Of a DNA stretch of 64,000 nucleotides, positions 1 through 7,960 are shown piece by piece. This DNA is from Mycobacterium sp. MS1601 (GTDB lineage: Bacteria > Actinomycetota > Actinomycetes > Mycobacteriales > Mycobacteriaceae). The translations under genes and the position numbers were made by a program. The notes below the pieces were generated by a model. That model was given only the letters and a program-made list of their open reading frames with translations, was not told the origin of the DNA and did no database searches. Each line of letters opens with the position of its first letter. The first letter of the stretch is position 1. The stretch lies in the NCBI RefSeq assembly GCF_001984215.1, contig NZ_CP019420.1, forward strand, positions 6,343,861-6,407,860, given 5' to 3'.

Positions 1-19
1 TCATGGTTACAACAGCCAT
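1..19 (-). CDS. rpsB: 30S ribosomal protein S2, first six codons only (partial)
   Basis: Read on the minus strand, an ATG at 19-17 opens M-A-V-V-T-M and runs off the left edge of the window. This is the N-terminus I recall for mycobacterial ribosomal protein S2. The M. tuberculosis order rpsB followed by a divergent M23 peptidase gene (Rv2890c/Rv2891) matches the next gene here. S2 sits on the small subunit and is normally followed by tsf. The call rests on six residues plus gene order, so it is good but not certain. Confidence 0.8.
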
Positions 20-324
20 GGTTGTGCCCAGCTTTCATTGTCGGTTGTCGTCCGGCACCGGTTGATGCCGAACCCTGGCGTCTGCGTCCATGCCGGACCC
101 GTGGTTCACACGGGACCGCCGGCAGGATGGTGCAACCTTGAACTGTTGTCCGAGAACGACAGGCGAGGGCTGCGTCGCAGGCGCGCGAAGTCAACTCACT
201 GATGCGAGTTGCGGATAGAAGTTTACACCCTGCTAACAGGTGCTTTGTCCACACAGCGGAGCTGATCCCCAACCGGTGACACCATGACTGGCGCCCACCG
301 TGGCCGACGCGCTGAACTGCACCG
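20..324. other. Divergent intergenic region between rpsB and the M23 gene
   Basis: About 305 bases without a convincing gene; short frames here have no homology I recognise. It should hold the rpsB promoter and leader on the minus strand and the M23 gene promoter on the plus strand. Two small signals are visible. One is an inverted repeat, CAACTC at 192-197 and GAGTTG at 206-211. The other is a 9-base match to a mycobacterial DnaA box, TTGTCCACA, at 245-253. I could not assign clear -35/-10 elements. Confidence 0.5.
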
Positions 325-816
325 ATGCGGGCTGTCCTGGTCATTCTGGCACTTCTTGGTGCTACGTGCGCCGCGCCGGCCGCCGCCGAGGCCACCCGAC
401 TGCAGTGGCCGCTGCGGCCCCGTCCTGCGGTGCTGCGAGCGTTCGACCCACCTTCCCCGAACTGGAAGCCGGGCCACCGCGGCGTCGACCTCGCCGGTGC
501 AGACGGGCAAGCGGTGCTGGCCGCCGCACCGGCGCGAGTGGTGTTCGCCGGCACACTCGCCGGCCGTCCGCTGGTCTCGCTGGAGCATCCCGGCGGGCTG
601 CGGACCAGCTACGAGCCGGTAGTGGCCGTGGTGCGGATGGGGCAGCAGGTGAGCACCGGCACCCCGATCGGCACCCTGCTGCCGGGTCACGCGGGCTGCG
701 GGGCGCCGGTCTGCCTGCACTGGGGCGCGATGTGGGGGCCTTCGTCGCGGGCCGATTACGTGGACCCGCTGGATCTGTTGACCTCGACTCCTGTTCGCCT
801 CAAACCGCTGCCATGA
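325..816 (+). CDS. Exported M23 (LytM-like) peptidase-domain protein
   Basis: 163 residues with an N-terminal signal peptide (hydrophobic core about 4-16, AAPAAA near 16-21), so it should act in the cell envelope. The body is a compact M23/LytM fold. HRGVD at 51-55 supplies the first metal-ligand pair (His51, Asp55). The C-terminal motif reads CLHWG at 130-134 where canonical enzymes have HxH, so one ligand is replaced by Cys130. Canonical members cut peptidoglycan cross-links; with this substitution it may be an altered enzyme or a non-catalytic activator or binder. The start is the first ATG after an in-frame stop at 313-315. It corresponds in position to Rv2891 and overlaps the convergent hydrolase gene by 17 bases. 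Confidence 0.82.
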   Translation: MRAVLVILALLGATCAAPAAAEATRLQWPLRPRPAVLRAFDPPSPNWKPGHRGVDLAGADGQAVLAAAPARVVFAGTLAGRPLVSLEHPGGLRTSYEPVVAVVRMGQQVSTGTPIGTLLPGHAGCGAPVCLHWGAMWGPSSRADYVDPLDLLTSTPVRLKPLP

Positions 817-1642
817 AGCTCAGCATCGCGTCGAGCACCACCACCGGCTGGTCACGCTGCACCCAGTGCCCTGCGCCGGGGACGATCTGCAGCCGCGCCT
901 CGGGGATCAGCGACTGGGCTTCGACGGCCCTGGCGACGGGCACCCCGGAGTCGCGGTCGCCGTGGATGATCAGCGCAGGCGGCGCGAAACCCGGCAGCCG
1001 GTCGCGATAGTCGGTGGTCAAGCGGTCCCAGCGGATCTGCTCTCGCTGCCACTGGGCGAAGCTGCCCAGTCCAACGCCGGCTCGGGCGGCGGCTCTGACC
1101 TCCGCGAGCAACTGCGCCGTGCGCTGCTCAGGCGAACGGATCAGCGACGCCATACTCGCGTCCAGGGCGGAGTTGCTGCGAGCCGTCGCCTTCGACAGGG
1201 CAGTCAGCAGCCCGGTGCGCACCATCGCCCAGGTCAGCAGCTGACGTGCCGGCGAGAAGAGGCCGTCGCTCAGGCGCGGCATGATGCCGTAGCTGCCCAG
1301 CAGGATGGCCCCGCGCACCGTATCGGGGCGCGCCAGCGAGTGGCCGATGGTCATTCCACCGCCCAACGAGAGGCCGGCCACCACATACGTCTTCAGCCCC
1401 AGAGTGTCGACGAATTCCCCGACGTAGTCGACGAGACCTTGTTGGGTGGCCGGCCCGGGAGCACTCGCGCCGTAACCGGGATGATCCGGCGCAAGCACCC
1501 GGTACCCGGCCGTCGCCAACTGCGGCCCCAGTCCGCCCCACGACAAGGCGGCGCTGTCCACCCCGGCTCCGTGCAGCAGGACCACTGTCCGCGCCGCGGG
1601 GCCACCGGACCATTCGAGGTAAGAGACGGGGCCCCAGGACAA
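800..1642 (-). CDS. Alpha/beta hydrolase fold protein
   Basis: 280 residues, a typical single-domain alpha/beta hydrolase without a signal peptide. HGAG at 24-27 forms the oxyanion region. GLSLGG at 90-95 is the nucleophile elbow with Ser92. HGDRD around 227-231 supplies the acid (probably Asp231), and His259 in GAGHW completes the triad. The substrate cannot be read from the sequence; esterase or C-C hydrolase activity is equally possible. The start is a TTG, the first possible start after an in-frame stop upstream. The sequence before it (TFVIDANREHVEL) reads like real protein, so the true start could be an unusual codon further upstream. It faces the M23 gene and overlaps its end. Confidence 0.8.
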   Translation of the reverse strand: MSWGPVSYLEWSGGPAARTVVLLHGAGVDSAALSWGGLGPQLATAGYRVLAPDHPGYGASAPGPATQQGLVDYVGEFVDTLGLKTYVVAGLSLGGGMTIGHSLARPDTVRGAILLGSYGIMPRLSDGLFSPARQLLTWAMVRTGLLTALSKATARSNSALDASMASLIRSPEQRTAQLLAEVRAAARAGVGLGSFAQWQREQIRWDRLTTDYRDRLPGFAPPALIIHGDRDSGVPVARAVEAQSLIPEARLQIVPGAGHWVQRDQPVVVLDAMLSFMAAV

Positions 1643-1747
1643 TTCGACGTGTTCTCGGTTGGCGTCGATGACGAAAGTCCTTTCTGCCGTGGCCTTCCCT
1701 GCGCGGTCTCACCAGCCCACGGACCCTGACCCACCGCCACTGAGGGC

Positions 1748-2665
1748 CTATGCGCGTGGATGGGCCTGGTCGTGAACCGCCCGCAGCCGCGACACCGTCA
1801 CGTGGGTGTAGAGCTGGGTGGTGGCCAGGGTCGAATGCCCCAACAATTCCTGCACGATGCGCAGGTCCGCACCACCTTCGAGCAGGTGGGTGGCCGCGCT
1901 GTGGCGCAGTCCGTGCGGACCCATGTCCGGGGCGTTGGAAACCGCCGTCAACGTCTGATGCACCACGGTGCGCGCCTGGCGAGCGTCCAGGCGTCCGCCG
2001 CGCGCCCCCAGCAGCAGCGCCGGGCCGGAATTGCGGTTCAGCAGTGCCGGTCGGCCGTCCGCCAGCCAGGCTCGCACCGCGTCCTCGGCGGGTTCACCGA
2101 ACGGTGCGGTGCGCTGCTTGTTGCCCTTGCCGAGCACCCGCAGCAGCCGGCGCGGCAGGTCCACGTCGTCGACGTCGAGTCCGCACAGTTCGCTGACTCG
2201 GATTCCGGTGGCGTAGAGCAGCTCGACGATCAACCGATCCCGCAGCGCCAACGGATCGCCTTGCTGCGCACCGAGTTCAGCGGCAGCCATCGCAGCCAGC
2301 GCCTGGTCCTGGCGCAGTACCGACGGCAGTGACCGGTGGGCTTTGGGCATCTGCAGGCGCGTAGCGGGATCGTTGTCGAGCAGTCCGCGCCGTAGCGCCC
2401 ATGCAGTGAACGTCTTGACCGCAGACGTGCGTCTGGCCAGTGTGGTGCGGGCCGCACCGGCAGCTGCCTGGGCGGCCAACCAGGCGCGCAGCACCGGCAG
2501 GGTCAGCGTCGTCAGCCCCGCGCCCGGGTGCCTGTCGGTGACGAACTCGAACAGTGCACGCAGGTCACCGAGGTAGGCGCGCTGGGTGTGCGGTGAGCGG
2601 CCACGTTCGAGCGCCAAGTACTCGGCGAACTCGTCGAGAACCGGGTCGAAGTCGAAAGCCTGCAC
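1748..2665 (-). CDS. xerC: Tyrosine recombinase XerC (chromosome dimer resolution)
   Basis: 305 residues, close to the usual 298-300. The N-terminal SAM-like core-binding domain covers about 5-105 and the catalytic domain 120-300. The catalytic set is complete: Arg156 (TGIRVSEL), His251-x-x-Arg254, His277 and the nucleophile Tyr286 (QLYTHV). XerC acts with XerD at dif to resolve chromosome dimers at division. The GTG start gives an N-terminus (MQA...LDEF) like that of the M. tuberculosis protein. A perfect 10-bp hairpin ends one base before this start, so normal ribosome-binding spacing is absent. It sits between the hydrolase gene and the siderophore-interacting protein gene, as in the Rv2894c region. 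Confidence 0.93.
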   Translation of the reverse strand: MQAFDFDPVLDEFAEYLALERGRSPHTQRAYLGDLRALFEFVTDRHPGAGLTTLTLPVLRAWLAAQAAAGAARTTLARRTSAVKTFTAWALRRGLLDNDPATRLQMPKAHRSLPSVLRQDQALAAMAAAELGAQQGDPLALRDRLIVELLYATGIRVSELCGLDVDDVDLPRRLLRVLGKGNKQRTAPFGEPAEDAVRAWLADGRPALLNRNSGPALLLGARGGRLDARQARTVVHQTLTAVSNAPDMGPHGLRHSAATHLLEGGADLRIVQELLGHSTLATTQLYTHVTVSRLRAVHDQAHPRA

Positions 2666-2666
2666 T

Positions 2667-2691
2667 CCCCTACGGTGTCAGACCGTAGGGG
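2667..2691 (-). terminator. Perfect 10-bp hairpin between viuB-like gene and xerC start
   Basis: The arms CCCCTACGGT (2667-2676) and ACCGTAGGGG (2682-2691) are perfectly complementary with a five-base loop. On the minus strand the hairpin follows the stop of the siderophore-interacting gene by 22 bases and ends one base before the xerC GTG. It could be a terminator for the upstream gene (no T-tract is seen) or a structure that controls xerC translation, because the only G-rich Shine-Dalgarno-like run lies inside the stem. Confidence 0.6.
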
Positions 2692-2713
2692 TCCCGCGCC
2701 TGCTCGACACGCC

Positions 2714-3574
2714 TCAGCTGTCGGTTCCCTCGGCTTTGGCCAGTTCCTGCTTCCACTGCCGGAAGGTCTCCTCGGTGCGGCCGCGACGCCAGTAACCGGA
2801 GATGGACGCCCACTTGGCGTCCACACCGCGTTCCTTGCGGATGTACGGACGCAGGTTGTGCATGACCACCTGCGCTTCACCATGGATGAACACGTGCACC
2901 TGACCGGGCAGCCACGCAGCGTTCTTCACCGCCTCGATCAATGGCGCATGGTCGCCGGCGTTGTCATCGGGCACCAGATCGGCGCGGCCACCGCGGTAAA
3001 TCCAGTGCACGTGGACACCTTCGGGCGCTGGGAACGACACCTCGTCGTCAGGACCGGCGACCTCGATGAACACCTGCCCCACCGCGTCGGCGGGCAGCGC
3101 CGCGACGGCGGCGCTGATGGCAGGGATGGCGGACTCGTCGCCGGCGAGCAGGTGCCAGTCGGCGGCCGGGTCGGGTGCGTAGGCGCCGCCGGGACCCATC
3201 AGATAGACGGCCTCGCCGGGCTGGACCTTGCCCGCCCAGGCTCCGGCGATGCCGTGCTCGCCGTGGGTGACGAAGTCGATGGCGATCTCCCTGGCCTGGG
3301 GATCGGCCCAGCGCACTGTGTAGGTGCGCAGCGTGGGCTGCTCGTTGGCGGGCAGCTTCTTGAAGCTGTCCAAGGTCAGCGGCGTTTTCAGCTTCGCGAT
3401 GTCGACTGCCGGGGGGATGAAGGCGATCTTGACGTAGGAGTCGGTGAACTCGCTGGGTGTGAAGGTTCTGAAGCCATTGCCACCGAGGATCACTCGCACC
3501 ATATGCGGTGCCAGTTGCTCGGTACGTACTACCTCGAATGCGTGCAGTGGTCGGCCCGCCACATCGCCTCCCAT
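2714..3574 (-). CDS. Siderophore-interacting FAD/NAD(P)H reductase (ViuB family)
   Basis: 286 residues with the FAD-binding domain first and the SIP nucleotide-binding domain after. The FAD motif is LRTYTVRW (82-89; Arg83, Tyr85, Thr86). A glycine-rich segment follows near 118-135 (GEAVYLMGPGG). The C-terminal GYWRRG motif is typical of the ViuB/SIP family. Such proteins use NAD(P)H-reduced flavin to release iron from ferric siderophores in the cytoplasm; the M. tuberculosis counterpart is Rv2895c. No iron box was recognised in its 180-base upstream region, only a TATAGT-like -10 at 3603-3598. It is transcribed towards xerC with a hairpin between them. Confidence 0.88.
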   Translation of the reverse strand: MGGDVAGRPLHAFEVVRTEQLAPHMVRVILGGNGFRTFTPSEFTDSYVKIAFIPPAVDIAKLKTPLTLDSFKKLPANEQPTLRTYTVRWADPQAREIAIDFVTHGEHGIAGAWAGKVQPGEAVYLMGPGGAYAPDPAADWHLLAGDESAIPAISAAVAALPADAVGQVFIEVAGPDDEVSFPAPEGVHVHWIYRGGRADLVPDDNAGDHAPLIEAVKNAAWLPGQVHVFIHGEAQVVMHNLRPYIRKERGVDAKWASISGYWRRGRTEETFRQWKQELAKAEGTDS

Positions 3575-3692
3575 CGTCGTTTGCTTGCTCTGAATCGACT
3601 ATACGAGCAGCAGCCCCGGCAACGGGTTGGTCCGTGGCGGGGTGCGGCCCAGCTCACCCGCCGATCCGCTGGCCGCGATTCATTACATGAGC

Positions 3693-3715
3693 CCGCCGAC
3701 CGGCTCGACCGGCGG
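3693..3715 (-). terminator. GC-rich hairpin downstream of dprA
   Basis: CCGCCG (3693-3698) and CGGCGG (3710-3715) form a hairpin about 40-60 bases beyond the dprA stop on the minus strand. There is no T-tract, which is common for mycobacterial terminators. It is the only candidate end for the yraN-comM-dprA transcript in this gap. Chance occurrence in GC-rich DNA is possible. Confidence 0.35.
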
Positions 3716-3754
3716 TAGCCAGCGGCCCCGCCTGCCAGACGAAGGTCGTGAACC

Positions 3755-4900
3755 TCAGCCTCGTGCCCTGTTGAGTCGCCACCTCCCCCCGTCGCTGCGC
3801 ACCAATCCGTCGAGTTCCAGCAGCGCCAGCTGACCCATCACCTGCGGCACCGGCATCCCCGCGCCCACGGCGATCTCCTCGAGAGTAAGCGTCCCGCGCC
3901 GCGGCAGCGCCTCGTACACGCGGTGTTGCTCCGGTGTCAGGGTGTCCAGCGGCGTGACGGGATGTTCTGGCTCCTCGGCCAATTCACCGATGTGTCCCAT
4001 CACCTCGACGATCTCCTGTGCCCGGGTGACCAGGACGGCGTCGCCGTCGTTGCGCAGCAGCTGATGACAGCCGGCCGACGCCGACGAGGTCACCGGCCCC
4101 GGCACCGCGCAGACGGTGCGCCCCAGCGAGCGTGCCCACGCAGCGGTGTTGGCCGCTCCGCTGCGCAATCCAGCCTCCACGACTACGGTTGCGCCAGACA
4201 GGGCTGCCACCAGGCGGTTTCGCGTCAGGAACCGGTGGCGCGCCGGTCGCACTCCCGGTGGATACTCGCTGAGCAGCAACCCGTTGGTCGCGACCCTGTG
4301 CAGCAATGCCGAATGCCCGGCCGGGTAAGGCACGTCGATCCCGCCGGCGAGGACGGCAACCGTCACACCCTCGCAGGCCAAAACCGTGCGATGGGCGGCG
4401 CCGTCGATACCGAAGGCTCCGCCGGAGACCACAGCCACCCCGGACTCCACCAGCCCCGCGCTGAGGTCCGCGGCCATCTGTTCGCCATAGGCGGTGCACG
4501 CGCGGGTGCCCACGACAGCGGCCGCACGCCGCGAGATGTCATCGGCGTTCTCCGGGCCGATGGCCCACAGCACCAACGGTGGGTGCTCGTCGGAGCGGCG
4601 TTTGCGCGCTGGCTTCGACACGGTGAAGGGGTGCACCGCCCAGGCCGGCCACTCCCCCTCGTCATCCGCGGTTATCAGCCGGCCGCCCCGGCGCTGGAGG
4701 AGGTCCAGATCATCAGCAGCACAGTCGATGTCACGTCGCGCTTCGACCAGGGCGTCCAGTTGTGACGAGACCGCACCACGTCGCACCCGGTCAGCGGCTT
4801 CCACCACGCCCACGGCCGCCACCAATTCGGCCAATGGCGCGCATGGTGGTTCGGCGACTCTCGACAGATATGCCCAAGCCAACTGCTCGACGCGGGTCAT
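3755..4900 (-). CDS. dprA: DNA processing protein DprA (Smf)
   Basis: 381 residues. The Rossmann-like DNA-processing domain carries VVGTRACTAYG (129-139) and GGAFGIDGAAHR (160-171), both family signatures. The C-terminus (about 325-381) is a winged-helix DML1-like domain. DprA binds single-stranded DNA and loads RecA during natural transformation; many non-competent bacteria also keep it. I chose the ATG at 4900 because it overlaps the comM stop as ATGA, indicating translational coupling. A longer in-frame extension reaches 5005 but lies inside comM and is not conserved-looking. It is the last gene of yraN-comM-dprA, as in Rv2898c-Rv2896c. Confidence 0.9.
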   Translation of the reverse strand: MTRVEQLAWAYLSRVAEPPCAPLAELVAAVGVVEAADRVRRGAVSSQLDALVEARRDIDCAADDLDLLQRRGGRLITADDEGEWPAWAVHPFTVSKPARKRRSDEHPPLVLWAIGPENADDISRRAAAVVGTRACTAYGEQMAADLSAGLVESGVAVVSGGAFGIDGAAHRTVLACEGVTVAVLAGGIDVPYPAGHSALLHRVATNGLLLSEYPPGVRPARHRFLTRNRLVAALSGATVVVEAGLRSGAANTAAWARSLGRTVCAVPGPVTSSASAGCHQLLRNDGDAVLVTRAQEIVEVMGHIGELAEEPEHPVTPLDTLTPEQHRVYEALPRRGTLTLEEIAVGAGMPVPQVMGQLALLELDGLVRSDGGRWRLNRARG

Positions 4901-6405
4901 CGGCCCGCCCCCGACTGGCGGAAACCCAATGCCATCGCCACGTCGTCGGTGTTCGGCCTGTCCCGGCCGGCGAGATCGGCCATGGTCCACGCCACCCGCA
5001 GACAACGATCCACGCCCCGGATGCTGATCAGGCCACGACCCATCGCATTGCTCAGCGGCGCCATCGTGTGTTTGTCCAGGCGATAGCGTTGTCGCAGAAG
5101 AACTCCGCTGACTTCGGCATTGGTACTGATACCGTGCCGCTTCCAGCGTTGGGCGGCAGCCTGCCTGGCTGCCCAGACACGTTGGCGCACCGCTGCAGTG
5201 GGCTCGCAGTCCTCGGTGGTGTAGGCCGTGGTTCGGACCGGTTCCAGTTCCACCCGCAGGTCGACACGATCCATCAGCGGACCGGACAGCTTGCCCAGGT
5301 ATCGGCGTTTGGATGCTGCCGGACAGATGCAGTCACGGGAATCCGGCGGCGCGCACGGGCACGGGTTGGCAGCCAACACCAACTGAAAGCGCGCCGGGTA
5401 GCGCGCCACTCCGTCGCGGCGGGCCAGCCGTACCTCGCCCTCTTCCAACGGCGTTCGCAGTGCCTCGAGTACCGAGGTGCCGATCTCTGCGCACTCGTCG
5501 AGGAAGAGCACTCCGCGGTGGGCGCGACTGATGGCGCCGGGGCGTGCCATCCCTGATCCTCCACCCACCAGCGAGGCCAGACTCGAGGTGTGGTGCGGGG
5601 CCTCGAACGGCGGCCTGGTCACCAACGGCGTCGACTCCGACAGCACTCCCGCCACCGAATGAATGGCCGTCACCTCCAACGACTCCGATTCCGTCAACGA
5701 CGGCAATAGCCCCGGAAGACGCTGCGCCAGCATCGTTTTCCCCACTCCGGGCGGACCCGTCATCATCACATGGTGGGCACCGGCGGCGGCCACCTCGATC
5801 GCCAGCCGCGCCCGCGCCTGACCCACTACATCCGCCAGATCCACCGACGCCTCGACCGTCGATGCCGCAACCTGCACCCGGCCCGCCAAGTGGCCACCGT
5901 CCAGCCACTTCCGGAACTCGTTGAGGCTGCCCACTCCCAGCACCTCGATGCCGTCGACCAGACTGGCCTCCGCCAGGTTGTCAATCGGCACCACCGCCGT
6001 CTTCCACCCCTGCCGCTGCGCGGCCAACAGCGACGGCAAAACCCCACGCACCGGTCGCACCCGACCATCGAGAGCCAATTCCCCCAGCAGCACGCCTTTT
6101 TCGAGTCGATGCCACGACTTCCCACCTTCGGCTGACATCACCGCCGCCGCCAAAGCCAAGTCGTACACCGACCCGACCTTGGGCAACGTCGCCGGCGACA
6201 ACGCCAACGTCAACCGCGACATCGGCCACGTGGCCCCACTGTTGGTGATCGCCGAACGCACCCGATCCCGTGACTCCTGTAACGCCACGTCCGCCAACCC
6301 GACCAGATGCACCCCCGGCAGGCCACTGTTGATATCGGCCTCGATCTCCACGGTCTCCCCGGCCAGCCCCCGCACCGCCATCGAGAACGCCCGACCCAGC
6401 GCCAT
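4897..6405 (-). CDS. comM: ComM-like Mg-chelatase-family AAA+ ATPase
   Basis: 502 residues, the normal YifB/ComM length. The N-terminal ChlI domain covers about 10-190. A P-loop GPPGVGKT lies at 217-224, followed by the Walker B FLDE segment and a C-terminal Mg-chelatase domain with a CPC cysteine segment in the middle (NPCPCAPP). In competent bacteria ComM is a branch-migration helicase acting on recombination intermediates. The start is the ATG at 6405, which overlaps the yraN stop as TGATG; frames starting upstream at 6516 lie within yraN. Coupled to yraN before it and dprA after it, supporting a shared DNA-processing role. Confidence 0.9.
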   Translation of the reverse strand: MALGRAFSMAVRGLAGETVEIEADINSGLPGVHLVGLADVALQESRDRVRSAITNSGATWPMSRLTLALSPATLPKVGSVYDLALAAAVMSAEGGKSWHRLEKGVLLGELALDGRVRPVRGVLPSLLAAQRQGWKTAVVPIDNLAEASLVDGIEVLGVGSLNEFRKWLDGGHLAGRVQVAASTVEASVDLADVVGQARARLAIEVAAAGAHHVMMTGPPGVGKTMLAQRLPGLLPSLTESESLEVTAIHSVAGVLSESTPLVTRPPFEAPHHTSSLASLVGGGSGMARPGAISRAHRGVLFLDECAEIGTSVLEALRTPLEEGEVRLARRDGVARYPARFQLVLAANPCPCAPPDSRDCICPAASKRRYLGKLSGPLMDRVDLRVELEPVRTTAYTTEDCEPTAAVRQRVWAARQAAAQRWKRHGISTNAEVSGVLLRQRYRLDKHTMAPLSNAMGRGLISIRGVDRCLRVAWTMADLAGRDRPNTDDVAMALGFRQSGAGR

Positions 6406-6776
6406 CACCCCACCCCCATCACATACGAAAGCTCCGGCTCCCGTGTGCGCCCCACCCGCACCCCGACGACATCGATCCGCACACACGCCCACCGACGATC
6501 CTGGGCGGCCAGCCACAACGCCGCCAACCGCCGCAACCGACGGACCTTGGCGGCCGTCACCGCCTCAGCCACCCCACCGAACCCGTCACCCGAGCGTGTC
6601 TTCACCTCCACGAACACCACCGTGTCCGACACCGGGTCAGCGGCCACCACATCCAACTCGCCGTACCGGCACCGCCAGTTCCGGTTCAGGATCACCCACC
6701 CCGAGGCCACCAAATGATCCACCGCGCACTGTTCACCGTATGCGCCCAACTGCGCCCGCGTCCACGAATCCGTCAT
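6405..6776 (-). CDS. UPF0102 (YraN) nuclease-fold protein
   Basis: 123 residues, the usual length for YraN. The PD-(D/E)xK-like nuclease core is visible: an early Glu (GEQCAVDHL, about 14-22), GELD at 39-42 and EVKTRSG at 57-63. The biochemical role is not well established in bacteria; linkage to comM and dprA here and in M. tuberculosis (Rv2898c) suggests DNA processing. The ATG at 6776 starts MTDSW; a 22-residue extension further upstream looks non-coding. Its stop overlaps the comM start. Confidence 0.88.
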   Translation of the reverse strand: MTDSWTRAQLGAYGEQCAVDHLVASGWVILNRNWRCRYGELDVVAADPVSDTVVFVEVKTRSGDGFGGVAEAVTAAKVRRLRRLAALWLAAQDRRWACVRIDVVGVRVGRTREPELSYVMGVG

Positions 6777-6894
6777 GCACGCAGACTGCGACCACCCTCC
6801 GACACAACGTCGACGCCAACCCCGGGAATCGGCCCCATACACCCCAGTTATCCACAGTCAGAACAACATCCACAGGGCCCGCGGCCCAGGCGGA
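6777..6894. other. Intergenic gap with DnaA-box-like sequence
   Basis: 118 bases between DUF2469 and yraN. In M. tuberculosis the fdhD-fdhF genes lie at this point and are absent here. The gap contains TTATCCACA (6848-6856), a perfect match to the classical DnaA box, and a further ATCCACA a few bases on. It presumably also holds the promoter for yraN-comM-dprA. No gene is visible. Confidence 0.45.
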
Positions 6895-7200
6895 CTACTC
6901 CGGAAGCCGCAGCTCGGGTTTTTCGACCTCTTCGATGTTGACGTCCTTGAAGGTGATGACCCGGACCTGCTTGACGAACCGCGCAGGCCGGTACATGTCC
7001 CACACCCAGGCGTCGGCCAGGCGCAGCTCGAAGTACACCTCGCCGTCGGAGTTGCGCGGTATCAGCTCGACGCTGTTGGCCAGGTAGAAGCGGCGTTCGG
7101 TCTCCACGACGTAACTGAACTGTCCGACGATGTCCTTGTACTCGCGGTACAGCGAGAGCTCCATCTCGGTTTCATACTTCTCGAGATCTTCAGCGCTCAT
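6895..7200 (-). CDS. DUF2469 family protein (Rv2901c-like)
   Basis: 101 residues, the same length as I recall for M. tuberculosis Rv2901c. It is acidic and soluble, with no signal or membrane segment. It begins MSAEDLEKYETEMELSLYRE and ends in EKPELRLPE, both strongly conserved in actinobacteria. The function is unknown; it follows rplS-lepB-rnhB on the same strand with a 43-base gap after rnhB, and the linkage with rnhB is widespread in actinobacteria. The family call is firm; no role can be inferred from motifs. Confidence 0.9.
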   Translation of the reverse strand: MSAEDLEKYETEMELSLYREYKDIVGQFSYVVETERRFYLANSVELIPRNSDGEVYFELRLADAWVWDMYRPARFVKQVRVITFKDVNIEEVEKPELRLPE

Positions 7201-7243
7201 CGGTCCAGCTGTCCTTCATGTCGATCAATCCCCTCATCTTGTC

Positions 7244-7960
7244 CTACCCGAGTTCACTGCGCTGCTCCAGCGCGGGATCGCAGCCGTCAGCGAGTTCCAC
7301 CACCTGGCCACCGGCGACCCGGCGCACGTTGATGAACGAATGTCGGTGCTGCGCCGACGGGCCGAGCTTGACCAGGGCTTCGGTGTGCGCGGCCGTGCTG
7401 TAGCCCTTGTGGACGGCGAAACCGTACCCCGGATGCTCGCGGTCCATCGCCACCATCAGCCGGTCTCGGCTCACCTTGGCCAGCACACTTGCCGCGGCGA
7501 TACACGCCGCGGCGGCATCACCGGAGATCACCGGCAGCGACGGCATCGGCAGGCCGGGCACCCGGAACCCGTCGGAGAGCACGTATCCCGGCTTCAACGA
7601 CAGCCCGGCCACCGCACGGCGCATGCCTTCGATGTTGGCGACGTGCACACCCCGGCGGTCTACTTCCGTCGACGGGATGAACACCAGGTGATAGGCCAGC
7701 GCATACCGCTTGATCAGCGGGAAAAGCCGTTCGCGTTCTTTTTCGTTGAGCTTCTTGGAATCATCGAGCCGAGCCAGGCTGGTCAGTTTGTTGGGTCCCA
7801 GCACACAGGCCGCCACCACCAGCGGACCCGCGCAGGCGCCCCGCCCAACTTCGTCCACACCGGCCACCGGCCCCAGCCCGCTGCGATACAGCGCGGACTC
7901 CAGCGTGCGCAGACCCGCCGACTTGCGGATCACAGTGCGCGGCGGCCAGGCAGCAGGCAC
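7244..7960 (-). CDS. rnhB: Ribonuclease HII
   Basis: 238 residues. GVDEVGRG (34-41) carries the first acidic pair Asp36 and Glu37. A later Asp sits in LSDGFRVPG, and a conserved [12 protein letters not shown] segment supplies the other active-site acid. RNase HII removes ribonucleotides misincorporated in DNA and RNA from hybrids. The start is a GTG directly after the lepB stop (TGA then GTG, no gap), so translation is probably coupled to lepB. It lies in rplS-lepB-rnhB-DUF2469, a conserved order. Confidence 0.93.
   Translation of the reverse strand: MPAAWPPRTVIRKSAGLRTLESALYRSGLGPVAGVDEVGRGACAGPLVVAACVLGPNKLTSLARLDDSKKLNEKERERLFPLIKRYALAYHLVFIPSTEVDRRGVHVANIEGMRRAVAGLSLKPGYVLSDGFRVPGLPMPSLPVISGDAAAACIAAASVLAKVSRDRLMVAMDREHPGYGFAVHKGYSTAAHTEALVKLGPSAQHRHSFINVRRVAGGQVVELADGCDPALEQRSELG

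Noticed and set aside
3575..3754. An iron box upstream of the siderophore-interacting reductase gene
   Set aside because: I searched this gap for TTAGGTTAGGCTAACCTAA-like sequence and found no acceptable match.
6848..6875. A replication origin around the DnaA-box-like site
   Set aside because: Only one perfect box and one partial repeat in 118 bases, no AT-rich region, and no dnaA or dnaN nearby.
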